From the NCBI GenBank assembly GCA_007571365.1, contig RKRN01000092.1:1-44364 (forward strand): a DNA stretch of 44,364 nt. The letters are read 5' to 3'. Numbering within the stretch: the stretch's first letter is position 1; the number at the start of each line of letters is the position of its first letter. Under the pieces are notes generated by a model that was given only the letters and a program-made list of their open reading frames with translations, did not search any database and was not told where the DNA came from. The DNA comes from Candidatus Latescibacterota bacterium. Lineage in GTDB: Bacteria; Latescibacterota; UBA2968; UBA8231. Made by a program: the position numbers and the translations under genes. Positions 41,985 to 44,364 of the stretch are shown here, piece after piece.

Positions 41985-44237
41985 TTAATGGCTCCCGTCG
42001 GCACCGCGCAGTGCCTCGACGCGCCATGCGAATTCTTCCTCCAGATGGGAGTCGCTCCCCCTGCTCCCCAGTTGGACAAACTGGATATAGCCGTCGCCAT
42101 CGACGAACCAAGTCGTGGGCCAACCTTTGATGTCGGCCGTCTGCACGTACCCGTCGTCCATCAGGACGGTAAAATCGTATTCGTGCTCTGCCATGTACTT
42201 ATCGACCTCGTCGTGCGACTTATCGTTGCTGATGGAGATCACTTCCACCTCGGGATCGTCAAGATAGCGCACGTGGAACTTCTGGTACTCGGGTAGCTCT
42301 GCGACGCAAGGGCCACACCAAGTTCCCCAGAAGTGAAGAACGGCGATCTTGCCGTCTAGCTCGGCGGAGTCGACCTGCTCTCCGTCGAGCTTGGGAAGGG
42401 TGAATGGTTCGTAGGTGCGGGCCGTATCGAGCCGTGATTCCAAAATCCGCTCGCGTCTTCGGGACCTTTCCCGCTCGCTAAACACGGCGAGATACTCGGC
42501 GAGCCCTTCGCGCGAGCCGTGCCGGCGTTCGTACAGTGCTTCTAGCGCCTCATGGCAGGGATTTTTGCGCCAGCTTCGGGCTTCAAGGCCGGCGATGTAG
42601 GACTCCTCGGCCTTGTCGAGCCAGTTGCTGACGGCCTCGGCGGCATCCTCAGTCCGCAAAACGACGGTCTTAGAGTCTCTCCCTTGAAGCACCGCCTCGG
42701 CCTCGGTCGCCATGTGCTCGAACACTTGGCCTAAATGATAGAGAGCACTAGTGTTGCTCTTCGAGAGCTCCAGTGCCTGCTCGATCTCGTTGCGGCCTTC
42801 CTCGACGCGACCTGCCTTGTAGCTGGCCCACCCGATGGCGTCGTGGACGAGGCTCAAGTAGTAGTTAAGGCGACCCTCTTCCCACTCTTCCTCTGCGGCC
42901 CTATTCATTATGACTTGTATGCCACTCCGAGCGAGTTCGGCCGCCTCTTCGGCGTATGGCGTGTGGTTGGCCATCGAGATAGGAGCTATGGCGTACGTTA
43001 GGCGCGGGTTGCCTCGCTCGGAGCGGACCAAGCCGCGAACCGCATCGGCGAGTTCCTCGGCCGGAACCGGCTCCATGGCTTCGAGGACCTCGAAGAGCGT
43101 TAGGTACGCCCGTTCGCGGAAGCTATCGTCGTAGAGGGGCTTTTCTAAGAACCGCGAGACCGCATCGCAGACGAGGCGGAGCTGGTCTTGGTACTCCTGC
43201 GAGTCCGCGCCATGCTCGCGCTTGATGCGGGCAAGCTCGGGCTGTAATCGTTGGTACTCTTGCTCGTAGGCCCACGACGCCTGTCTACTCTCGGGAGCCA
43301 GTGCCAGCAGCTTCGCCTTGAACTCCGCCGCTTTCTCTTCGTCCGCTAGGAAGTCGCCATAGACCGTGGCGAGCATGGTTAGACCGTGTACAGCTTCCGG
43401 CACGGCCTTCCGATATTCGGCAATGCCGGCCTCAATGGCGGGGCGTCGTTCCTCGGCGGGGAGCAGATCCGTCTCGTTGAGAATCTTCCAGTGCCAGTAG
43501 CGCACATCGGCGGAGCCCGGGGCGAGTCGCACCGCTTCTTCAATCATAGCGAGTGCCTCCTGCGGCTTATTGGCCCGGTGTAGATATTCTGCGGTGCGAC
43601 GGTAGCCGCTGACGTGGTCGGGCCAACGCTCGCGCAGCAGGGCCAAGGTAGCGAGGCTCGTGTCCGCATAGGCGGGATCCTCTAGTGCGTAACGGGCCCA
43701 GTGCTCAAGTTCCGCACGGGCATGGAGGACCTCGGGATGGTGGAGCGTCGCCTCATCCACAGAGTCCAGAAATGCTAGCCCCTCTTCCACGCTTTTAGAA
43801 AGCGCCTGAAGATGAGTCGCGGCGAACTCTGGATGGGGCAACAGCCGCCAAGCACGCAGGCTGGGCACCGCCGCCTCGGCATGTTTCCAGTCCGCCAGGA
43901 ACGCCAGTGCCTGTGCGTAGAGTCCCCACGGGTTATCCGGATCTCGTTCCAAGATCGCGTCGGCTTGCTCTTGGATTTCTTTATGCCCGTAGATCTGCCC
44001 GTGCAACTGACGCGCATAGAGCACCCGCAGTTCGGCGTCCTCGGGCGCACGGTTCAACCATTCTCGGGCGAATATGGCTCCCGCTTCGAACGACCACAGT
44101 CGATTGTGCTCGCGCAGCTTCGCTTTCGCCGCTTCCAACTCTTGGGGCGAGTGGCACTGCTCGGCCCAAGAGCTAGCACAGACCGCGAGACCAGCTAGGA
44201 AGCCGATGATTAAACGAATTGGAAATCGATTCGACAT
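41985..44237 (-). CDS. secreted TPR protein with C-terminal TlpA-like thioredoxin domain
   Basis: A ~750-residue exported protein. Signal peptide MSNRFPIRLIIGFLAGLAVC, then ~580 residues of TPR-like helical repeats (RAPEDAELRVLYARQLHGQI, PQEALAMIEEAVRLAPGSAD, EIEQALELSKSNTSALYHLG). Residues ~610-745 are a TlpA/thioredoxin domain: HFWGTWCGPCVAELPEYQKF (C-x-x-C) and KGWPTTWFVDGDG with the cis-Pro. It probably reduces periplasmic disulfides while the repeats bind partners. The ATG at 44237 has GGGAGG upstream and gives the signal peptide; an in-frame start at 44360 does not. Function inferred. Confidence 0.85.
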   Translation of the reverse strand: MSNRFPIRLIIGFLAGLAVCASSWAEQCHSPQELEAAKAKLREHNRLWSFEAGAIFAREWLNRAPEDAELRVLYARQLHGQIYGHKEIQEQADAILERDPDNPWGLYAQALAFLADWKHAEAAVPSLRAWRLLPHPEFAATHLQALSKSVEEGLAFLDSVDEATLHHPEVLHARAELEHWARYALEDPAYADTSLATLALLRERWPDHVSGYRRTAEYLHRANKPQEALAMIEEAVRLAPGSADVRYWHWKILNETDLLPAEERRPAIEAGIAEYRKAVPEAVHGLTMLATVYGDFLADEEKAAEFKAKLLALAPESRQASWAYEQEYQRLQPELARIKREHGADSQEYQDQLRLVCDAVSRFLEKPLYDDSFRERAYLTLFEVLEAMEPVPAEELADAVRGLVRSERGNPRLTYAIAPISMANHTPYAEEAAELARSGIQVIMNRAAEEEWEEGRLNYYLSLVHDAIGWASYKAGRVEEGRNEIEQALELSKSNTSALYHLGQVFEHMATEAEAVLQGRDSKTVVLRTEDAAEAVSNWLDKAEESYIAGLEARSWRKNPCHEALEALYERRHGSREGLAEYLAVFSERERSRRRERILESRLDTARTYEPFTLPKLDGEQVDSAELDGKIAVLHFWGTWCGPCVAELPEYQKFHVRYLDDPEVEVISISNDKSHDEVDKYMAEHEYDFTVLMDDGYVQTADIKGWPTTWFVDGDGYIQFVQLGSRGSDSHLEEEFAWRVEALRGADGSH

Positions 44238-44364
44238 GGGGTTCCTCCCTGTGATGTGTGCGAAATTACCGATAGAATTTTCACGGCGCAGAACCCGTTT
44301 GCAAAAACGCACGTCACGTAAGGTATCCAAATCCATGCCCTCAATACCCAGTTCGCGCACACTC

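Noticed and set aside
1-44364. CRISPR array, rRNA or tRNA genes, prophage or integrase genes
   Set aside because: No regularly spaced repeats, cas-like proteins, rRNA stretches, complete tRNA clover-leaf or integrase motifs were seen on either strand.

Overview
The window looks like a chromosomal stretch (44 kb, GC roughly 58-60% by eye) from an uncultured bacterium. Four phytanoyl-CoA dioxygenase (PhyH) genes, enolase-superfamily, Gfo/Idh and PIG-L enzymes, a Na+-pumping decarboxylase, and a secreted metalloprotease with a T9SS/FlgD-like C-terminal tail together suggest an FCB-type lineage such as Latescibacterota, or a Poribacteria-like one. This placement is inference; there is no rRNA or tRNA in the window to test it.

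Layout. 0-9.8 kb (mostly +): 3' end of comM, a single-chain type IIG-like restriction/methylase, a small gene on the minus strand cut by an in-frame amber codon, a PIG-L deacetylase, a VapBC module in which both genes are frameshifted, a PhyH oxygenase, a PlsC-like acyltransferase and a Uma2 endonuclease. 9.8-13 kb (-): a giant fusion of an EndoQ/TIGR00375-type PHP nuclease with a UvrD helicase. 13.2-15 kb (+): an XRE-ImmA/IrrE regulator coupled to a frameshifted DUF4411 PIN protein, preceded by what looks like the tail of a lost upstream gene. 15-20.8 kb (-): five tightly spaced genes (PHP hydrolase, 2-hydroxyacid dehydrogenase, transketolase-like enzyme, secreted cyclophilin, EamA exporter). 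20.9-21.0 kb: a short MITE-like element. 21.0-23.9 kb (+): enolase-superfamily enzyme, PhyH and RmlA as a coupled operon. 23.9-24.9 kb: a structured non-coding stretch, a truncated SDH/Clp-fold protease and its small companion. 24.9-28.1 kb (+): the OadG-OadB-OadA sodium-pump decarboxylase. 28.2-30 kb (-): an intact PIN toxin-antitoxin pair that sits against a truncated aspartyl protease, then biotin ligase. 30.1-33.6 kb (+): PhoX-family phosphatase and RecQ. 33.7-36.3 kb (-): an AT-richer island of secreted proteins with a broken matrixin-like protease. 36.4-41.1 kb (+): Gfo/Idh-SRPBCC pair, ammonium transporter, PhyH-SDR pair. 41.2-44.2 kb (-): a fourth PhyH and a TPR-TlpA thioredoxin protein.

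Two themes stand out. First, housekeeping and metabolic genes are intact over long frames, whereas small accessory genes (toxin-antitoxin, proteases, an uncharacterised gene) are repeatedly broken by one-base shifts, a nonsense codon or truncation. This is either selective decay of accessory cargo or assembly error, and the clustering favours decay. Second, Fe(II)/2-oxoglutarate oxygenases are translationally coupled to sugar-type enzymes twice (PhyH-RmlA and PhyH-SDR). OadA needs biotinylation and a biotin ligase lies 1.2 kb away, which ties that part of the window together functionally.
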